In this document: positions 28,065 to 38,776 of the stretch, one piece after another
Layout of the letters: each line of letters starts with the position of its first letter
Numbering within the stretch: position 1 is the first letter of the stretch
The notes under the pieces: generated by a model
The model's input: only the letters and a program-made list of their open reading frames with translations
Database searches by the model: none
Told to the model about the DNA's origin: nothing
Origin: Pseudomonadota bacterium
GTDB lineage: Bacteria; Pseudomonadota; Gammaproteobacteria; Burkholderiales; Burkholderiaceae_C
DNA: 64,000 bases
NCBI GenBank assembly: GCA_018241325.1
Contig: JAFEEB010000033.1
Span: 1 to 64,000 of the forward strand
Direction: 5' to 3'
Position numbers and translations under genes: made by a program

Positions 28065-30848
28065 TCAGTGCGCCTGCTCCCAGTTGGCACCCACGCCCAC
28101 CTCGGCCAGCAGCGGCACCTTCAGCTGCGCCACCCCGGCCATCAGCCGCGGCACCTCGGCGCGGGCCCAATCGACTTCGGCCTCGGGCACTTCGAGCACC
28201 AGTTCGTCGTGCACCTGCATCACCACGGCGCTGGCCTTGCGCTGCTGCTCCAGCGCCTGCTGCACGGCCACCATGGCCTTCTTGATCAGGTCGGCCGCCG
28301 TGCCCTGCATGGGGGCGTTGATGGCGGCGCGCTCGGCGCCCTGGCGGCGCGGGCCGTTGGGTGAGTTGATTTCGGGCAGCACCAGGCGCCGACCGAACAC
28401 GGTCTCGACGTAGCCGCGTGCCTTGGCCTGCTGGCGCGTGTCGTCCATGTAGCGCCGCACGCCGGGGTAGCGCTCGAAATAGCGCTGGATGTAGTTGCGC
28501 GCGGCCGTGTTGTCGATGCCCAGATTGCGCGCCAGGCCGAAGCTGCTCATGCCGTAGATCAGGCCGAAGTTGATGACCTTGGCATAGCGTCGCTGCTCGG
28601 CGCTGACCTGTTCGACGGGCACGCCGAACACCTCGCTGGCCGTCGCCCGGTGCACGTCCAGCCCGTCGTGAAAGGCCTTGAGCAGGGCCGCGTCGTCCGA
28701 CAGGTGGGCCATGATGCGCAGCTCGATCTGGCTGTAGTCGCAGCTCATGATCACGTGGCCCGGCGGGGCGATGAAGGCCTCGCGGATGCGCCGGCCCTCG
28801 GGCGTGCGCACGGGGATGTTCTGCAAGTTGGGGTCGTTGCTGGCCAGGCGGCCGGTCACGGCCACGGCCTGCGCGTAGTGCGTGTGCACGCGCCCGCCGG
28901 CATCGAGCAGCAGCGGCAGCTTGTCGGTGTAGGTGCTCTTGAGCTTGGACAGGCCCCGGTGCTCCAGGATGCGCGCCGGCAGCGGGTAGTCCTCGGCCAG
29001 CTTTTCCAGCACCTCCTCGTCGGTGCTGGGCTTGCCGGTGGCGGTTTTCTTGACGATGGGCAGGCCCAGTTTGTCGAAGAAGATCTCGCCGATCTGCTTG
29101 GGGCTGCCCAGATTGAAAGCCTGGCCGGCCAGGGCGTGCGCCTCGGCCTCGAGGGCGACGATGCGCTGGCCCAGTTCATGGCTCTGCTTTTTCAGCTGCG
29201 CGGCATCGATCAGCACGCCGTGGCGCTCAATGCGGTAGAGCACCTCGCTGCACTGCACCTCCAGCGCGTAGATGGCGCCCAGCCGCTCGTCCTGCTGCAA
29301 GCGCGGCCACAGCACGCGATGCACGTCCATCGTTTGCTCCGAGTCCTCGCAGGAATAGCGCGCGGCCTGCTCCACCGGCACCTGGGCAAACGGGATCTGG
29401 TGCGCGCCCTTGCCGCACAGGTCTTCGTAGCTGATGCCGCTGCGCCCCAGGTGGCGCTCGGCCAGGCTGGCCAGGTTGTGCGGGCGGTGCACTTCGAGCA
29501 CGTAGCTTTGCAGCATGGTGTCGTGCGCGTAGCCGGCCACCTCGATGCCGTGGTTGGCCAGCACGTGGCGGTCGTACTTGATGTGCTGGCCCAGTTTTTT
29601 GGCCTGCGCGTTCTCAAACCACGGCCGCAGGCGCGCCAGCACCTCGTCGATCGGCAGTTGCGCCGGCGCATCGGGCCCGGTGTGGGCCAGCGGAATGTAG
29701 GCCGCCTGGCCCGGCGCCACGCTGAAGGACAGGCCGACGATGCGCGCCTGCATCTCGTCGAGCGAGGTGGTTTCGGTGTCGAAGGCCGTCAGCTCGGCGG
29801 CCTCGATGCGCGCCCGCCAGCGCTCGAACGCGGGCCAGTCGAGCACGGTCTCGTAGTGCAGGCCGGCTTGCGTCACGGGCGACGGGGCGGGCGCATCGGC
29901 AAACAGATCGGCCGCCGCGGGCGCCGTCGCCGCCGGGGCGGGCGCGGGCTTGCCCAGTGTCCGGGCCAGCGACTTGAAGCCGAATTTTTGATAAAAATCG
30001 GCCAACGCGCCCGTCTCTTCTGCGCGGGCAGCTATAAAATCAAGAGCGGGTAGGCCATCGACATGCCCCGCCAGGTCGCAGTCGGTGCGGATCTTGAGCA
30101 GCTCGCGCCCCGTGGGCAGCCAGGCCAGCTTGTCGCGCAGATTCTGGCCGGCGGCACCCTTGATCTCATCGGCATGCGCGACGATGCCGTCCAGCGAGCC
30201 GTATTCGGCCAGCCACTTGGCGGCGGTCTTGGGGCCCACCTTGTCCACGCCGGGCACGTTGTCGATGGCGTCGCCCACGAGGGTCTGGTAGTCCAGCATC
30301 TGCGCCGCGCTCACGCCGAACTCGGCCTGCACGCCGGCCAGGTCGCGCCGCTTGCCGCTCATGGTGTCGATGATGCGGATGTGCTCGGTGACGAGTTGCG
30401 CCAGGTCCTTGTCGCCGCTGGAGATGACGACCTCCAGGCCCTGCTGCGCACCCACGCGGGCCAGCGTGCCGATCACGTCGTCGGCCTCCACGCCGGGCAC
30501 GGCCAGCACGCGCCAGCCCAGCAGCTCGACCACCTCGTGGATCGGCGCGATCTGGCTGCGCAAGTCGTCGGGCATGGGCGAGCGGTTGGCCTTGTATTCG
30601 GGGTAGATCGTGTCGCGAAAGGTGGGGCCCGAGGCGTCGAACACGCAGGCGGCGTATTGCGCGTCGGGGTAGTCCTTTTTCAGCGCGCCCAGCATGTTGA
30701 TCATGCCGCGGATAGCACCCGTGGGCGCGCTGTGCGGATCGCTGGGGTCGGCCCGCAGATCGGGCATGGCGTGAAACGCCCGATACAGGTAGCTGGAGCC
30801 ATCGACCAGCAGCAGGCGCGGGGCGGTGGCGGGGGGGGTTTGGCTCAT
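28065..30848 (-). CDS. polA: DNA polymerase I
   Basis: PolA fills gaps and removes RNA primers. The 927-residue protein has a 5' nuclease domain (1 to about 260, [30 protein letters not shown]), a 3'-5' exonuclease domain (about 335-520) with [20 protein letters not shown] and [11 protein letters not shown], and the polymerase domain (about 530-927) with [26 protein letters not shown] and [12 protein letters not shown]. All key motifs are present, so both exonucleases look active. A degenerate ATAGCT-type repeat (30021-30050) is embedded in the linker after the 5' nuclease, near residues 265-276. It is convergent with mrpG and divergent from a small exported protein. Confidence 0.97.
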   Translation of the reverse strand: MSQTPPATAPRLLLVDGSSYLYRAFHAMPDLRADPSDPHSAPTGAIRGMINMLGALKKDYPDAQYAACVFDASGPTFRDTIYPEYKANRSPMPDDLRSQIAPIHEVVELLGWRVLAVPGVEADDVIGTLARVGAQQGLEVVISSGDKDLAQLVTEHIRIIDTMSGKRRDLAGVQAEFGVSAAQMLDYQTLVGDAIDNVPGVDKVGPKTAAKWLAEYGSLDGIVAHADEIKGAAGQNLRDKLAWLPTGRELLKIRTDCDLAGHVDGLPALDFIAARAEETGALADFYQKFGFKSLARTLGKPAPAPAATAPAAADLFADAPAPSPVTQAGLHYETVLDWPAFERWRARIEAAELTAFDTETTSLDEMQARIVGLSFSVAPGQAAYIPLAHTGPDAPAQLPIDEVLARLRPWFENAQAKKLGQHIKYDRHVLANHGIEVAGYAHDTMLQSYVLEVHRPHNLASLAERHLGRSGISYEDLCGKGAHQIPFAQVPVEQAARYSCEDSEQTMDVHRVLWPRLQQDERLGAIYALEVQCSEVLYRIERHGVLIDAAQLKKQSHELGQRIVALEAEAHALAGQAFNLGSPKQIGEIFFDKLGLPIVKKTATGKPSTDEEVLEKLAEDYPLPARILEHRGLSKLKSTYTDKLPLLLDAGGRVHTHYAQAVAVTGRLASNDPNLQNIPVRTPEGRRIREAFIAPPGHVIMSCDYSQIELRIMAHLSDDAALLKAFHDGLDVHRATASEVFGVPVEQVSAEQRRYAKVINFGLIYGMSSFGLARNLGIDNTAARNYIQRYFERYPGVRRYMDDTRQQAKARGYVETVFGRRLVLPEINSPNGPRRQGAERAAINAPMQGTAADLIKKAMVAVQQALEQQRKASAVVMQVHDELVLEVPEAEVDWARAEVPRLMAGVAQLKVPLLAEVGVGANWEQAH

Positions 30849-30904
30849 GCCGGCATTGTGCCCGCGCCCGGTGGGCCCGCGCGCAGGCGCCTACAATCAA
30901 TGGC

Positions 30905-31237
30905 ATGCAAACCCATCGCTTTGTGCTCCTTGCCGCCGTGCTGGCCGCCGCCGCCTCCGCCAGCGCGCAAACGGCGCCGCCGGGCCGCGCCGTGCCGGAG
31001 CGCGACGCCACCACGCATGACGCCAACAACCAGCGCATCGAGCGCATCGAAGTCGAGGACGCCGGCAGCCGCATCGACGAGCTGCGCGAAGGCGGACAGA
31101 CCAAGAGCATCACCGTGCAACCCAAGACGGCCGTGCCCTCGTATGACGTGCAACCGGCCGGCGCCTCGCCCCTGCCGGACCCGGCGGCGGGCATTGGCAG
31201 CGCGGGCCCGCGCACCTGGAAAGTCCTGAAGTTCTAG
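30905..31237 (+). CDS. Small exported protein between polA and thrB (possibly DUF2782-type)
   Basis: A 110-residue protein with a signal peptide (residues 1-22, [17 protein letters not shown]) and a hydrophilic mature part containing [31 protein letters not shown] and a C-terminal TWKVLKF. Its position directly before thrB and next to polA resembles a family of short periplasmic proteins labelled DUF2782, but I recall this from gene context only. The function is unknown. The stop is 11 bp before the thrB ATG, so co-transcription is likely. Confidence 0.75.
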   Translation: MQTHRFVLLAAVLAAAASASAQTAPPGRAVPERDATTHDANNQRIERIEVEDAGSRIDELREGGQTKSITVQPKTAVPSYDVQPAGASPLPDPAAGIGSAGPRTWKVLKF

Positions 31238-31248
31238 GGGCCCCGGCG

Positions 31249-32238
31249 ATGGCCGTCTACACCGAAGTCTCCGAAGGCGAGGCCGCCGCCCTGCTGCACG
31301 CGTTGAACCTGGGCGAGCTGACCGCGCTGCGCGGCATCGAGGGCGGCATCGAGAACACCAACTACTTCGTCACCAGCACTGCCGGTGAATGGGTGCTGAC
31401 CCTGTTCGAGCGCCTGACGCACGCGCAGTTGCCGTTTTACCTGCACCTGATGAAGCACCTGGCGCAGCACGGCGTGCCGGTGCCCGACCCGCAGGCCAAG
31501 CCCGAAGGCGCGCGCGTGCCCAGCGGCGAGGACGACTTGCTGCACACGGTGTGCGGCAAACCCGCCGCGCTGGTCAACCGGCTGCACGGCAAGAGCGAGC
31601 TGAACCCCGGCACGGCCCACTGCACGGCCGTGGGCGCCATGCTGGCGCGCGCGCACCTGGCCACGCGCGACTTCGACCGGCGCCAGCCCAACCTGCGCGG
31701 CCTGGCCTGGTGGAACGAAACGGTGCCCGCCGTGCTGCCGCATCTGGACGAGGCGCAAGCCGCGCTGATCCGCGGCGAGCTGGCCTACCAGAATCATGTG
31801 GCCGCCAGCAGCGCCTATGCCGCGCTGCCGCGCGGCGCGGTGCATGCCGACCTGTTTCGCGACAACGTCATGTTTGCCGGCACGCCCGAGCAGCCCGAGC
31901 TGACCGGCTTTTTCGACTTCTACTTTGCCGGGGTGGACAGCTGGCTGTTCGACCTGGCGGTGACGCTGAACGACTGGGCCATCGACGTGCCCAGCGGCGC
32001 GACCGACGAGGCGCGCGCCCGCGCGCTGCTGGACGCCTATCAAGCCGTGCGCCCCCTCACCGATGCCGAGCGGCGCCTGCTGCCCGCCATGCAGCGCGCC
32101 GGCGCGCTGCGCTTCTGGGTCTCGCGGCTGTGGGACTATCACCTGCCGCGCACGGCCCGCCTGCTCACGCCGCACGACCCGCGCCACTTCGAGCGCGTGC
32201 TGCGCCAGCGCGTGGCCGCACCACCATCCCTGACATGA
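31249..32238 (+). CDS. thrB: Homoserine kinase (ThrB, aminoglycoside-phosphotransferase fold)
   Basis: Phosphorylates homoserine in threonine synthesis. The 329-residue protein starts [16 protein letters not shown] and has the family signature [13 protein letters not shown], the catalytic loop in [13 protein letters not shown] and the metal-binding [19 protein letters not shown]. This is the ThrB2 (choline-kinase-like) form common in Pseudomonas and Burkholderiales, not the GHMP form. Length is normal. The end overlaps the next gene by 4 bp. Confidence 0.94.
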   Translation: MAVYTEVSEGEAAALLHALNLGELTALRGIEGGIENTNYFVTSTAGEWVLTLFERLTHAQLPFYLHLMKHLAQHGVPVPDPQAKPEGARVPSGEDDLLHTVCGKPAALVNRLHGKSELNPGTAHCTAVGAMLARAHLATRDFDRRQPNLRGLAWWNETVPAVLPHLDEAQAALIRGELAYQNHVAASSAYAALPRGAVHADLFRDNVMFAGTPEQPELTGFFDFYFAGVDSWLFDLAVTLNDWAIDVPSGATDEARARALLDAYQAVRPLTDAERRLLPAMQRAGALRFWVSRLWDYHLPRTARLLTPHDPRHFERVLRQRVAAPPSLT

Positions 32239-33038
32239 AGTTGAACGTCGTTCCCGCCGCCACCGGCGCCCAATGGGTGCGACTGGGCGTGCGCACCTTC
32301 TTTCGGCGGCCGATCGCGCTGGCGGGGCTGTTCTTCATGTTCATGGCCGCGCTGTCGCTGCTGGCCGTGGTGCCGCTCATCGGCGGCGTGCTGGCCCTGG
32401 TGCTGGTGCCGGCCCTCACCGTGGGGCTGATGGCCGCGGCGCGCGCGGCCGACGCCGGCAACTTCCCGCTGCCCGGCATCCTGTTCGTGGCCTTTCACCA
32501 GGGGCGCGAGCAAACGCGCGCCATCCTGATCCTGGGCGGGGTGTACGCCGTCGCCGTCCTGCTGGTGGTGGGCCTGACGGCGCTGATCGATGGCGGGCGC
32601 TTTGCCCAGCTGTACATGGGCGGCGGCAGCATGTCCAACGAGCTGATCAACGACCCGGGTTTCATCACCGCGCTGTGGGTCAGCACCTTGCTGTACCTGC
32701 CGGTGTCGCTGGCCTTCTGGCACGCGCCGGCGCTGGTGCACTGGCACCGCCTGCCGCCGCTCAAAAGCCTGTTTTTCAGCGCCGTGGCCGTGCTGCGCAA
32801 CGCCCGGGCCTTTCTGGTGTACGGCCTGCTGTGGATGGGGCTGTCGCTGGGCGTGGGCCTGTTTTTGATGCTGGTGCTGGCGATGACCGCGATGAGCACC
32901 GACATCGGCGTGGCCACGGCGGCGCTGTTTCCGCTGTCGGTGATCATCGCCGCCATGTTCTTCACCTCGCTGTGGTTCACCTTCCGCGACAGCTTCACGG
33001 CCGACGACGAGCCCCTGATCGAGATCCCCGAACCATGA
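32235..33038 (+). CDS. BPSS1780-family inner-membrane protein
   Basis: A 267-residue membrane protein ([22 protein letters not shown]) with about five to six hydrophobic helices and conserved motifs [13 protein letters not shown] and [24 protein letters not shown]. The N-terminal pattern matches the BPSS1780 membrane protein family, found mainly in Betaproteobacteria and without assigned function. It overlaps thrB upstream and the cysteine-synthase-like gene downstream by 4 bp each. Confidence 0.82.
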   Translation: MKLNVVPAATGAQWVRLGVRTFFRRPIALAGLFFMFMAALSLLAVVPLIGGVLALVLVPALTVGLMAAARAADAGNFPLPGILFVAFHQGREQTRAILILGGVYAVAVLLVVGLTALIDGGRFAQLYMGGGSMSNELINDPGFITALWVSTLLYLPVSLAFWHAPALVHWHRLPPLKSLFFSAVAVLRNARAFLVYGLLWMGLSLGVGLFLMLVLAMTAMSTDIGVATAALFPLSVIIAAMFFTSLWFTFRDSFTADDEPLIEIPEP

Positions 33039-34105
33039 GCACCCCCTGGGTCACCGAGGCCGTGCACCGCATCGAGCGCGACGTCCAGCGTTCGGCCGAC
33101 ACGCACCTGTTCCCCATCGATCTGCCCGCGCTGGACGGCGTGCAGATCTACCTGAAGGACGAATCCACCCACCCCACCGGCAGCCTCAAGCACCGCTTGG
33201 CGCGCTCGCTGTTTTTGTACGGCCTGTGCAACGGCTGGGTTCGCGAGGGCACCACCATCATCGAGTCGTCCTCGGGCAGCACCGCCGTGTCGGAGGCCTA
33301 TTTCGCGCGCCTGCTGGGCCTGCCCTTCGTGGCCGTGATGCCGCGCAGCACCTCGGCGGCCAAGGTGGCGCAAATCGCCTTCTACGGCGGGCGCAGCCAT
33401 TTCGTCGAGCGCGGCGACCAGGTGTATGCCGAGGCCGAGCGCCTGGCGCGCGAGTGTGGCGGCCACTACATGGACCAGTTCACCTACGCCGAGCGCGCCA
33501 CCGACTGGCGCGGCAACAACAACATCGCCGAATCCATCTTCCAGCAGATGCGCGCCGAGCCGCACCCCGTGCCGCGCTGGATCGTGGTGGGCGCCGGCAC
33601 CGGCGGCACCTCGGCCACCATCGGCCGCTATTTGCGCTATCAGGGCCACGCCAGCCGGCTGTGCGTGGTCGATCCCGAGCACTCGGTGTTCAAGGACTAC
33701 TACGACAACCGCGCCAACCCCGGCGTCACCAGCGACGTGCCCTCGCGCGTCGAAGGCATCGGCCGCCCGCGCGTCGAGCCCTCCTTCGTGCCCGGCGTGA
33801 TCGACCGCATGCTGCGCGTGCCCGACGTCGCCAGCTACGCCGCGCTGCGCGTGCTCGAGCGCCGGGTCGGCCGGCGCTTTGGCGGCTCCACCGGCACCGA
33901 CTTTTGCGGCGCGCTGCAATTGGCCTGCGAGATGCGCGCGGCGGGCGAAGCCGGCTCCATCGTCACCCTGGCGTGCGATGGCGGCGAGCGCTATCTGGAC
34001 ACCTACTACAGCGACGAATGGCTGCGCACGCAAGGGCACGACATCGGCCCGTGGGAGCAGCAACTGGACGCCGCCTGCGCCAGCGGCAAGTGGTCGCCGG
34101 CCTGA
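33035..34105 (+). CDS. PLP-dependent cysteine synthase-like enzyme (Cds1-like)
   Basis: A 356-residue fold-type II PLP enzyme of the cysteine synthase/cystathionine beta-synthase superfamily. It has the Schiff-base lysine Lys52 in [13 protein letters not shown], the substrate loop [19 protein letters not shown] and the phosphate-binding glycine loop [17 protein letters not shown]. The N-terminus ([19 protein letters not shown]) and length resemble cysteine desulfhydrases of the Cds1 type, so degradation of cysteine to H2S, pyruvate and ammonia is likely, though synthase activity cannot be excluded. It is the last gene of the operon with thrB; uvrD converges from the other strand. Confidence 0.82.
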   Translation: MSTPWVTEAVHRIERDVQRSADTHLFPIDLPALDGVQIYLKDESTHPTGSLKHRLARSLFLYGLCNGWVREGTTIIESSSGSTAVSEAYFARLLGLPFVAVMPRSTSAAKVAQIAFYGGRSHFVERGDQVYAEAERLARECGGHYMDQFTYAERATDWRGNNNIAESIFQQMRAEPHPVPRWIVVGAGTGGTSATIGRYLRYQGHASRLCVVDPEHSVFKDYYDNRANPGVTSDVPSRVEGIGRPRVEPSFVPGVIDRMLRVPDVASYAALRVLERRVGRRFGGSTGTDFCGALQLACEMRAAGEAGSIVTLACDGGERYLDTYYSDEWLRTQGHDIGPWEQQLDAACASGKWSPA

Positions 34106-34111
34106 CGCGCC

Positions 34112-36685
34112 CTACTCCACCACCGTCAACTTGGCAATCGCCAGCGCCAGCCACTTGACGCCGTGGCGCGGAAAGTTGACTTGTGCGCGCGCTTCATCGC
34201 CCGCGCCTTCCACGGCCAGCACGCGGCCTTCGCCGAACTTGTTGTGAAACACTTTCTGGCCGGCGCGGATGGCGGCACCGGTGCTGGAGGGTGCTGGATC
34301 GGCCAGGCGCTGCTTGAAGCCGAATGGGTCGATCGCGCCCACCCAGTCAGCGTAGGGAGCTATCGATTGAGGAGCAATCGAGGCAAAGCCCCCGCGCTGC
34401 GGCGTGAGCCACTTGAGCACGTCCTCGGGCAACTCCTCCAGAAATCGGCTGCGCAGGTTGTAGCGCGTTTGCCCGTGCAGCATGCGCGTTTGCGCGTGGC
34501 TGAGGTACAGGCGCTTCCTCGCGCGCGTGATGGCCACATACATCAGGCGGCGCTCTTCCTCCAGGCCGCCGGCGTCCGACAGCGCGTTCTCGTGCGGAAA
34601 CAGGCCTTCTTCCAGCCCGGTGATGAACACGACGTCGAACTCCAGCCCCTTGCTCGCGTGCACGGTCATCAGCTGCACGGCGTCCTGGCCGGCCTGGGCC
34701 TGGTTGTCGCCGGCCTCCAGTGCGGCGTGGGTGAGGAAAGCGGCCAGAGGACTCAAGGTTTCGCCGGTTTCGAGGTCAGGGTCCATCGAAACGCCGTCGC
34801 CCCTCACCCCAACCCTCTCCCCAGAGGGGAGAGGGGGCTCCTCGCTCCCTCTCCCGCTTGCGGGAGAGGGTTGGGGTGAGGGCCGCGGCGCATCCAACAC
34901 CGGCAAGTTCGGATCCAGCCCCTGGCTCGCCGGGCTTTGCGTCAGCACCCGCCCCTGCTCGTCCACCGGCAGCGCCACGGCATCGCGCCCGAAGCCCTCC
35001 TGCGTGACAAAGCTCTCGGCGGCGTTGACCAGCTCGCCCAGGTTCTCGATGCGATCGCCGCCCTCCTTCTCGCCGCGGTAGTGCTCGATCAGGCCGCTGG
35101 CCTCCAGCACCTGCTCGATGATCTCGCGCAGCGTGTGGCCGGCGGTCTGCTCGCGCAGCACGTCGATCTTGGCCACGAAGGCCGTCAGGTTGGCGCCGGC
35201 CTTGCCGCTCATGCTGCTCACCGCGTCGTGCAGCGACGTGCCCAGGCCGCGCGCCGAATCCTGCAAGGCCTCCAGCGTGCGCGCGCCGATGCCGCGCGGC
35301 GGAAAGTTGACCACGCGCAGAAAGCTGGTGTCGTCGCGCGGGTTCTCCAGCAGGCGCAGGTAGGCCAGCGCGTGCTTGATCTCGGCGCGCTCGAAAAAGC
35401 GCAGCCCGCCATACACGCGGTAGGGCACGCCGGCGTTGAACAGTTGCGTCTCCAGCACGCGGCTTTGCGCGTTGCTGCGGTAGAGCACGGCGATTTCGCG
35501 TCGAGGAATGGATCCCCCCACACTCGCCGCTTCGCGTGCTTCGCTGCCCCCCAAGGGGGCTGCCACGCCTTGGGCCGGCCCGGCGGCGCGGCCTTCGCCC
35601 TTGACCAACTGGCGCAGCTCATCGACCACCCACTCGGCCTCGGCAAAGTCGGTGGGCGCCTCCAGCACGCGCACCGGCTCGCCGGCGCCCGCATCGGTGC
35701 GCAGGTTCTTGCCCAGGCGCCCCTGGTTGTGGCTGATGAGCGCGTTGGCCGCATCCAGGATGTTGCTGTGGCTGCGGTAGTTTTGCTCCAGCTTGATCTG
35801 GTGGTGCACGTGGTATTCGCGCACAAAATCCGCCATGTTGCCCACGCGCGCGCCGCGAAAGGCGTAGATGCTCTGGTCGTCGTCGCCCACCGCCAGGATG
35901 GCCCCACCGCCGCCCTCGGCCGGCAGTCCGGCAATCAGCTTGATCCACGCGTACTGCAGGCGGTTGGTGTCCTGAAACTCGTCGATCAGGATGTGGCGAA
36001 AGCGCCGTCGGTAGTGCTCGCGCACCGGGTCGTTGTCCCGCAGCAGCTCGTAGCTGCGCAGCATCAGCTCGCCAAAGTCCACCACACCCTCACGCTGGCA
36101 CTGGTCTTCGTACAGCTGATAAATCTCCACCTTGCGCCGCGCCTCGGCGTCGCGCGCGGGCACGTCGGCCGGGCGCAGGCCATCTTCCTTGCTGCCGGCG
36201 ATGAACCACTGCAACTGGCGCGGCGGAAAACGCTCCTCGTCCACCTGATGCTGCTTGCACAGGCGCTTGATGGCCGAGAGCTGGTCCTGCGTGTCCAGAA
36301 TCTGAAAGGCCTGCGGCAGCCCGGCCAGCTTGTGGTGCGCGCGCAAGAAACGATTGCACAAGCCGTGGAAGGTGCCGATCCACATGCCGCGCACGTTGAG
36401 CGGCAGCATGCCGGTCAGGCGCGCCAGCATCTCCTTGGCCGCCTTGTTGGTAAACGTCACGGCCAGCACACCGCCGGGCGACACCTGCCCGGTTTGCAGC
36501 AGCCAGGCGATGCGCGTGGTCAGCACGCGCGTCTTGCCCGAGCCGGCGCCGGCCAGGATCAGCGCATGCTCGGGCGGCAGGGTGACGGCGGCTTTTTGCT
36601 CGGGGTTGAGGCCGGCCAGCAGGGGCAGCTCCGGTGGCGGTGCCGAGCGCGCAAGATCGCGCGCGCCTTCAGGGTGTGGGAACAT
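34112..36685 (-). CDS. uvrD: UvrD/Rep-type superfamily I DNA helicase
   Basis: DNA helicase of nucleotide-excision and mismatch repair. The start at 36685 gives an 857-residue protein whose N-terminal domain begins LLAGLNPEQKAAV. Motifs: Walker A AGAGSGKTR (Lys51), Ia VTFTNKAAKEML, II LIDEFQDTN, III GDDDQSIYAFRGA, IV EQNYRS, V TVHASKGLEFD and VI YVAITRARKRLYL. About 100 residues longer than E. coli UvrD because two repeat-derived segments are embedded in frame: about residues 362-391 (35512-35598) and 601-628 (34801-34882), plus a shorter ATAGCT-like stretch near residue 770. No frameshift results. Both large segments fall where loops of the 2A/2B region are expected. Confidence 0.93.
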   Translation of the reverse strand: MFPHPEGARDLARSAPPPELPLLAGLNPEQKAAVTLPPEHALILAGAGSGKTRVLTTRIAWLLQTGQVSPGGVLAVTFTNKAAKEMLARLTGMLPLNVRGMWIGTFHGLCNRFLRAHHKLAGLPQAFQILDTQDQLSAIKRLCKQHQVDEERFPPRQLQWFIAGSKEDGLRPADVPARDAEARRKVEIYQLYEDQCQREGVVDFGELMLRSYELLRDNDPVREHYRRRFRHILIDEFQDTNRLQYAWIKLIAGLPAEGGGGAILAVGDDDQSIYAFRGARVGNMADFVREYHVHHQIKLEQNYRSHSNILDAANALISHNQGRLGKNLRTDAGAGEPVRVLEAPTDFAEAEWVVDELRQLVKGEGRAAGPAQGVAAPLGGSEAREAASVGGSIPRREIAVLYRSNAQSRVLETQLFNAGVPYRVYGGLRFFERAEIKHALAYLRLLENPRDDTSFLRVVNFPPRGIGARTLEALQDSARGLGTSLHDAVSSMSGKAGANLTAFVAKIDVLREQTAGHTLREIIEQVLEASGLIEHYRGEKEGGDRIENLGELVNAAESFVTQEGFGRDAVALPVDEQGRVLTQSPASQGLDPNLPVLDAPRPSPQPSPASGRGSEEPPLPSGERVGVRGDGVSMDPDLETGETLSPLAAFLTHAALEAGDNQAQAGQDAVQLMTVHASKGLEFDVVFITGLEEGLFPHENALSDAGGLEEERRLMYVAITRARKRLYLSHAQTRMLHGQTRYNLRSRFLEELPEDVLKWLTPQRGGFASIAPQSIAPYADWVGAIDPFGFKQRLADPAPSSTGAAIRAGQKVFHNKFGEGRVLAVEGAGDEARAQVNFPRHGVKWLALAIAKLTVVE
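34801..34882. repeat. REP/BIME-like element, family 1, copy C, inside uvrD
   Basis: The ends CCCTCACCCCAACCCTCTCC (34801-34820) and GGAGAGGGTTGGGGTGAGGG (34863-34882) are perfect 20-bp inverted repeats. Between them are two smaller hairpins (CTCTCCCCAGAGGGGAGAG and CTCTCCCGCTTGCGGGAGAG). The sequence is read in frame through uvrD as a Pro/Ser/Gly/Arg-rich segment (PSPQPSPASGRG...). Confidence 0.88.
35512..35588. repeat. GC-rich repeat, family 2, inside uvrD
   Basis: The plus strand reads CCCCCCACACTCGCCGCTTC, GTGCTTCGCTGCCCCCCAA, GGGGGCTGCCACGCCTTGGG and CCGGCCCGGCG. It matches, over about 75 bp, the element inside the FtsX-like permease at 54965-55040 (opposite strand of the window). The core TTCGCTGCCCCCC followed by GGGGG is palindromic. 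It runs antisense to uvrD and is read through in frame. Confidence 0.85.
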
Positions 36686-36745
36686 GCGCCGATTGTAGAA
36701 AGCGCTGCCGCCCTGCCCCTTTTGCCCTTGATCGGTCGCCACCCC

Positions 36746-37435
36746 ATGTCCACGCCTCTTCGCCGCTTTGTCGCCTGCCTTGTGCTGCTGCCCCCGCTGG
36801 CGGCCTGGGCGCAAGCCGGGGCCCTGTGCACCAGCGACGGCCAGAGCACGCCCCGCGTGCTGCGTGAGCGCTTCATCAGTGCCGATTGCGAGGCTTGCTG
36901 GCGCGAACCCACGCCCACTCCGCCCAGCGGCACGCTGGTGCTGGACTGGGTGCTTGCCGGCACCCAGGGCGACGATGCGCCGCTTGCCGCCGTGGCCCGG
37001 CGCGAATCGCTCGAACGGCTTGAAGCGTTGCGCCAGCCAGCACCGGACAAGCGCATGCAGCTATCAAATCAGGTGCGCGGTGGGCGCTATCACGTGCGGG
37101 TGTCGCGCGGTCCGGTGATGAACGGATATGCCGGCGCGTCGCTCACCTTCAAGAGCCGCGCACCCGTCAAGCAGCCGCTGACCGGCTGGCTGGCGCTGGT
37201 CGAGCTGCTGCCCGCCGGCACCGAAGGCTCACCGGTGCCGCGCGTGCTGATGCGCAACCTGCTGAGCGAACCCATTGCGCCCCGCGCCACCGAGCCCATG
37301 GGCCAGCTGTGGCGCCCGATGAACGTGCCCGAAGGCGCCGACCCCGAGCGGCTGCAATTGCTGGGTTGGGTGAGCGATGCCCGGGGCCGCGTGCTGGTGG
37401 CCGCTCAATCGCGCTGCGACGGCGCGGACCGCTGA
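36746..37435 (+). CDS. Exported protein of unknown function
   Basis: A 229-residue protein from the ATG at 36746 with a signal peptide (residues 1-23, FVACLVLLPPLAAWAQA). The mature part has cysteine-containing stretches (CTSDGQSTPRVL, ISADCEACW) and beta-rich sequence, with no motif I recognise. It is divergent from uvrD with 60 bp between starts. A short ATAGCT-type repeat fragment (GCAGCTATCAAATCAGGTGCGC) lies within the frame near residues 104-112. The frame is open far upstream, antisense to uvrD, but that part is not real coding sequence. Confidence 0.75.
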   Translation: MSTPLRRFVACLVLLPPLAAWAQAGALCTSDGQSTPRVLRERFISADCEACWREPTPTPPSGTLVLDWVLAGTQGDDAPLAAVARRESLERLEALRQPAPDKRMQLSNQVRGGRYHVRVSRGPVMNGYAGASLTFKSRAPVKQPLTGWLALVELLPAGTEGSPVPRVLMRNLLSEPIAPRATEPMGQLWRPMNVPEGADPERLQLLGWVSDARGRVLVAAQSRCDGADR

Positions 37436-37460
37436 TGCAGCGCTTCAGATGCGGCGTGTC

Positions 37461-38729
37461 CTACGTCACCGCGCCGCGCTGGTGAAACTGCGGCTGGTCC
37501 CAGCTCTTGCTCTGCAAGATGTCCTTGAGCACGGCCACGGCGCTCCACACGTCCTCGAAGCCGATGTACAGCGGCGTGAAGCCAAAGCGCATGATGCGCG
37601 GCTCGCGGTAGTCGGGGATCACGCCGCGCTCGATCAGCGCCTGCACCACGGCAAAGCCCTGCGGGTGCTCGTAGCTGACCTGGCTGCCGCGGCATCGGGT
37701 GTCCACCGGGGTGTTCAGCGTCAGGGGAAAGCCCGCGCACTCCTGCGCCACCAGGTCCATGAACAGCGAGGTGAGCGCCAGCGATTTGGCGCGCAGCTGC
37801 TGCATGTCGGTGGCGGCAAAGGTGTCCAGCCCGCTTTCGACCATCGCCAGCGAGGTGATCGGCTGGGTGCCGCACAGGTAGCGCTGGATGCCGGCGTGCG
37901 GTGCGTACTGCGGCTCCATCGCAAAGGGGCGCGCGTGGCCCCACCAGCCCGACAGCGGCTGCGTGAACGTCTCTTGATGGCGCGCGTTGACCCACAGGAA
38001 CGCGGGCGAGCCCGGGCCGCCGTTGAGGTACTTGTAGGTGCAGCCCACGGCGTAGTCGGCGTCGGCGCCGTTCAGATCCACCGGAACCGCACCGGCCGAG
38101 TGGCACAGGTCCCAGATCGTCACGGCGCCCCTGGCGTGGGCACGCGCCGTCACGTCAACCATGTCATACATGTAGCCAGTCTGGTAGTTGACGTGGGTGA
38201 GCAGCAGCAACGCCACGTCATCGGTCAGCGCGGCGTCGATGTCTTGCGGGCCGTCGATCAGTCTCAGCTCGTAGTGCGCGCCGCCCAAGGAATGCAGCAG
38301 TTCGATCAGGCCCTGCGTCATGTACAGGTCGGTCGGGAAGTTGTTGCGCTCGGAGACGATCACGCGTCGCTCGGGCGCCACGCGCTGCTGCTGGCGCAAG
38401 GCGGCGGCCAGCAGCTTGAACAGGTTGATGGAGGTGGTGTCGGTCACGACGACTTCATCGTCGCGCGCGCCGATCAGGCGGCCCAGCTTGTTGCCCAGGC
38501 GCCGCGGCAGCTCGAACCAGCCGGCGGTGTTCCAGCTGCGGATCAGGCCCGTGCCCCACTCTTGCGTGATGACCTCCTGGGCGCGGGCCAGCGCCGCCTT
38601 GGGCATGGCGCCCAGCGAGTTGCCATCGAGGTAAACCACGCCGGGCGGCAGCTCGAATTGTTCGCGCAGCGGAGCCAAGGGGTCGCGCGCATCCATGGCG
38701 CGGCAGTCGTCAAGGGTCAGGTGGGTCAT
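37461..38729 (-). CDS. kynU: Kynureninase
   Basis: Kynureninase splits kynurenine into anthranilate and alanine in tryptophan catabolism. The 422-residue PLP enzyme has [13 protein letters not shown] near the N-terminus, the aspartate in [12 protein letters not shown], the Schiff-base lysine Lys233 in [16 protein letters not shown] and the conserved [13 protein letters not shown] and RYLCGTQPI motifs. Length is normal. It is not next to kynA or kynB here; an alpha/beta hydrolase that could be a formamidase lies at 44.3 kb. Confidence 0.95.
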   Translation of the reverse strand: MTHLTLDDCRAMDARDPLAPLREQFELPPGVVYLDGNSLGAMPKAALARAQEVITQEWGTGLIRSWNTAGWFELPRRLGNKLGRLIGARDDEVVVTDTTSINLFKLLAAALRQQQRVAPERRVIVSERNNFPTDLYMTQGLIELLHSLGGAHYELRLIDGPQDIDAALTDDVALLLLTHVNYQTGYMYDMVDVTARAHARGAVTIWDLCHSAGAVPVDLNGADADYAVGCTYKYLNGGPGSPAFLWVNARHQETFTQPLSGWWGHARPFAMEPQYAPHAGIQRYLCGTQPITSLAMVESGLDTFAATDMQQLRAKSLALTSLFMDLVAQECAGFPLTLNTPVDTRCRGSQVSYEHPQGFAVVQALIERGVIPDYREPRIMRFGFTPLYIGFEDVWSAVAVLKDILQSKSWDQPQFHQRGAVT

Positions 38730-38776
38730 GCTTGGGTTCCGGTCGATGGGTTGCAGGGCTATACGTCGTCAACGGT

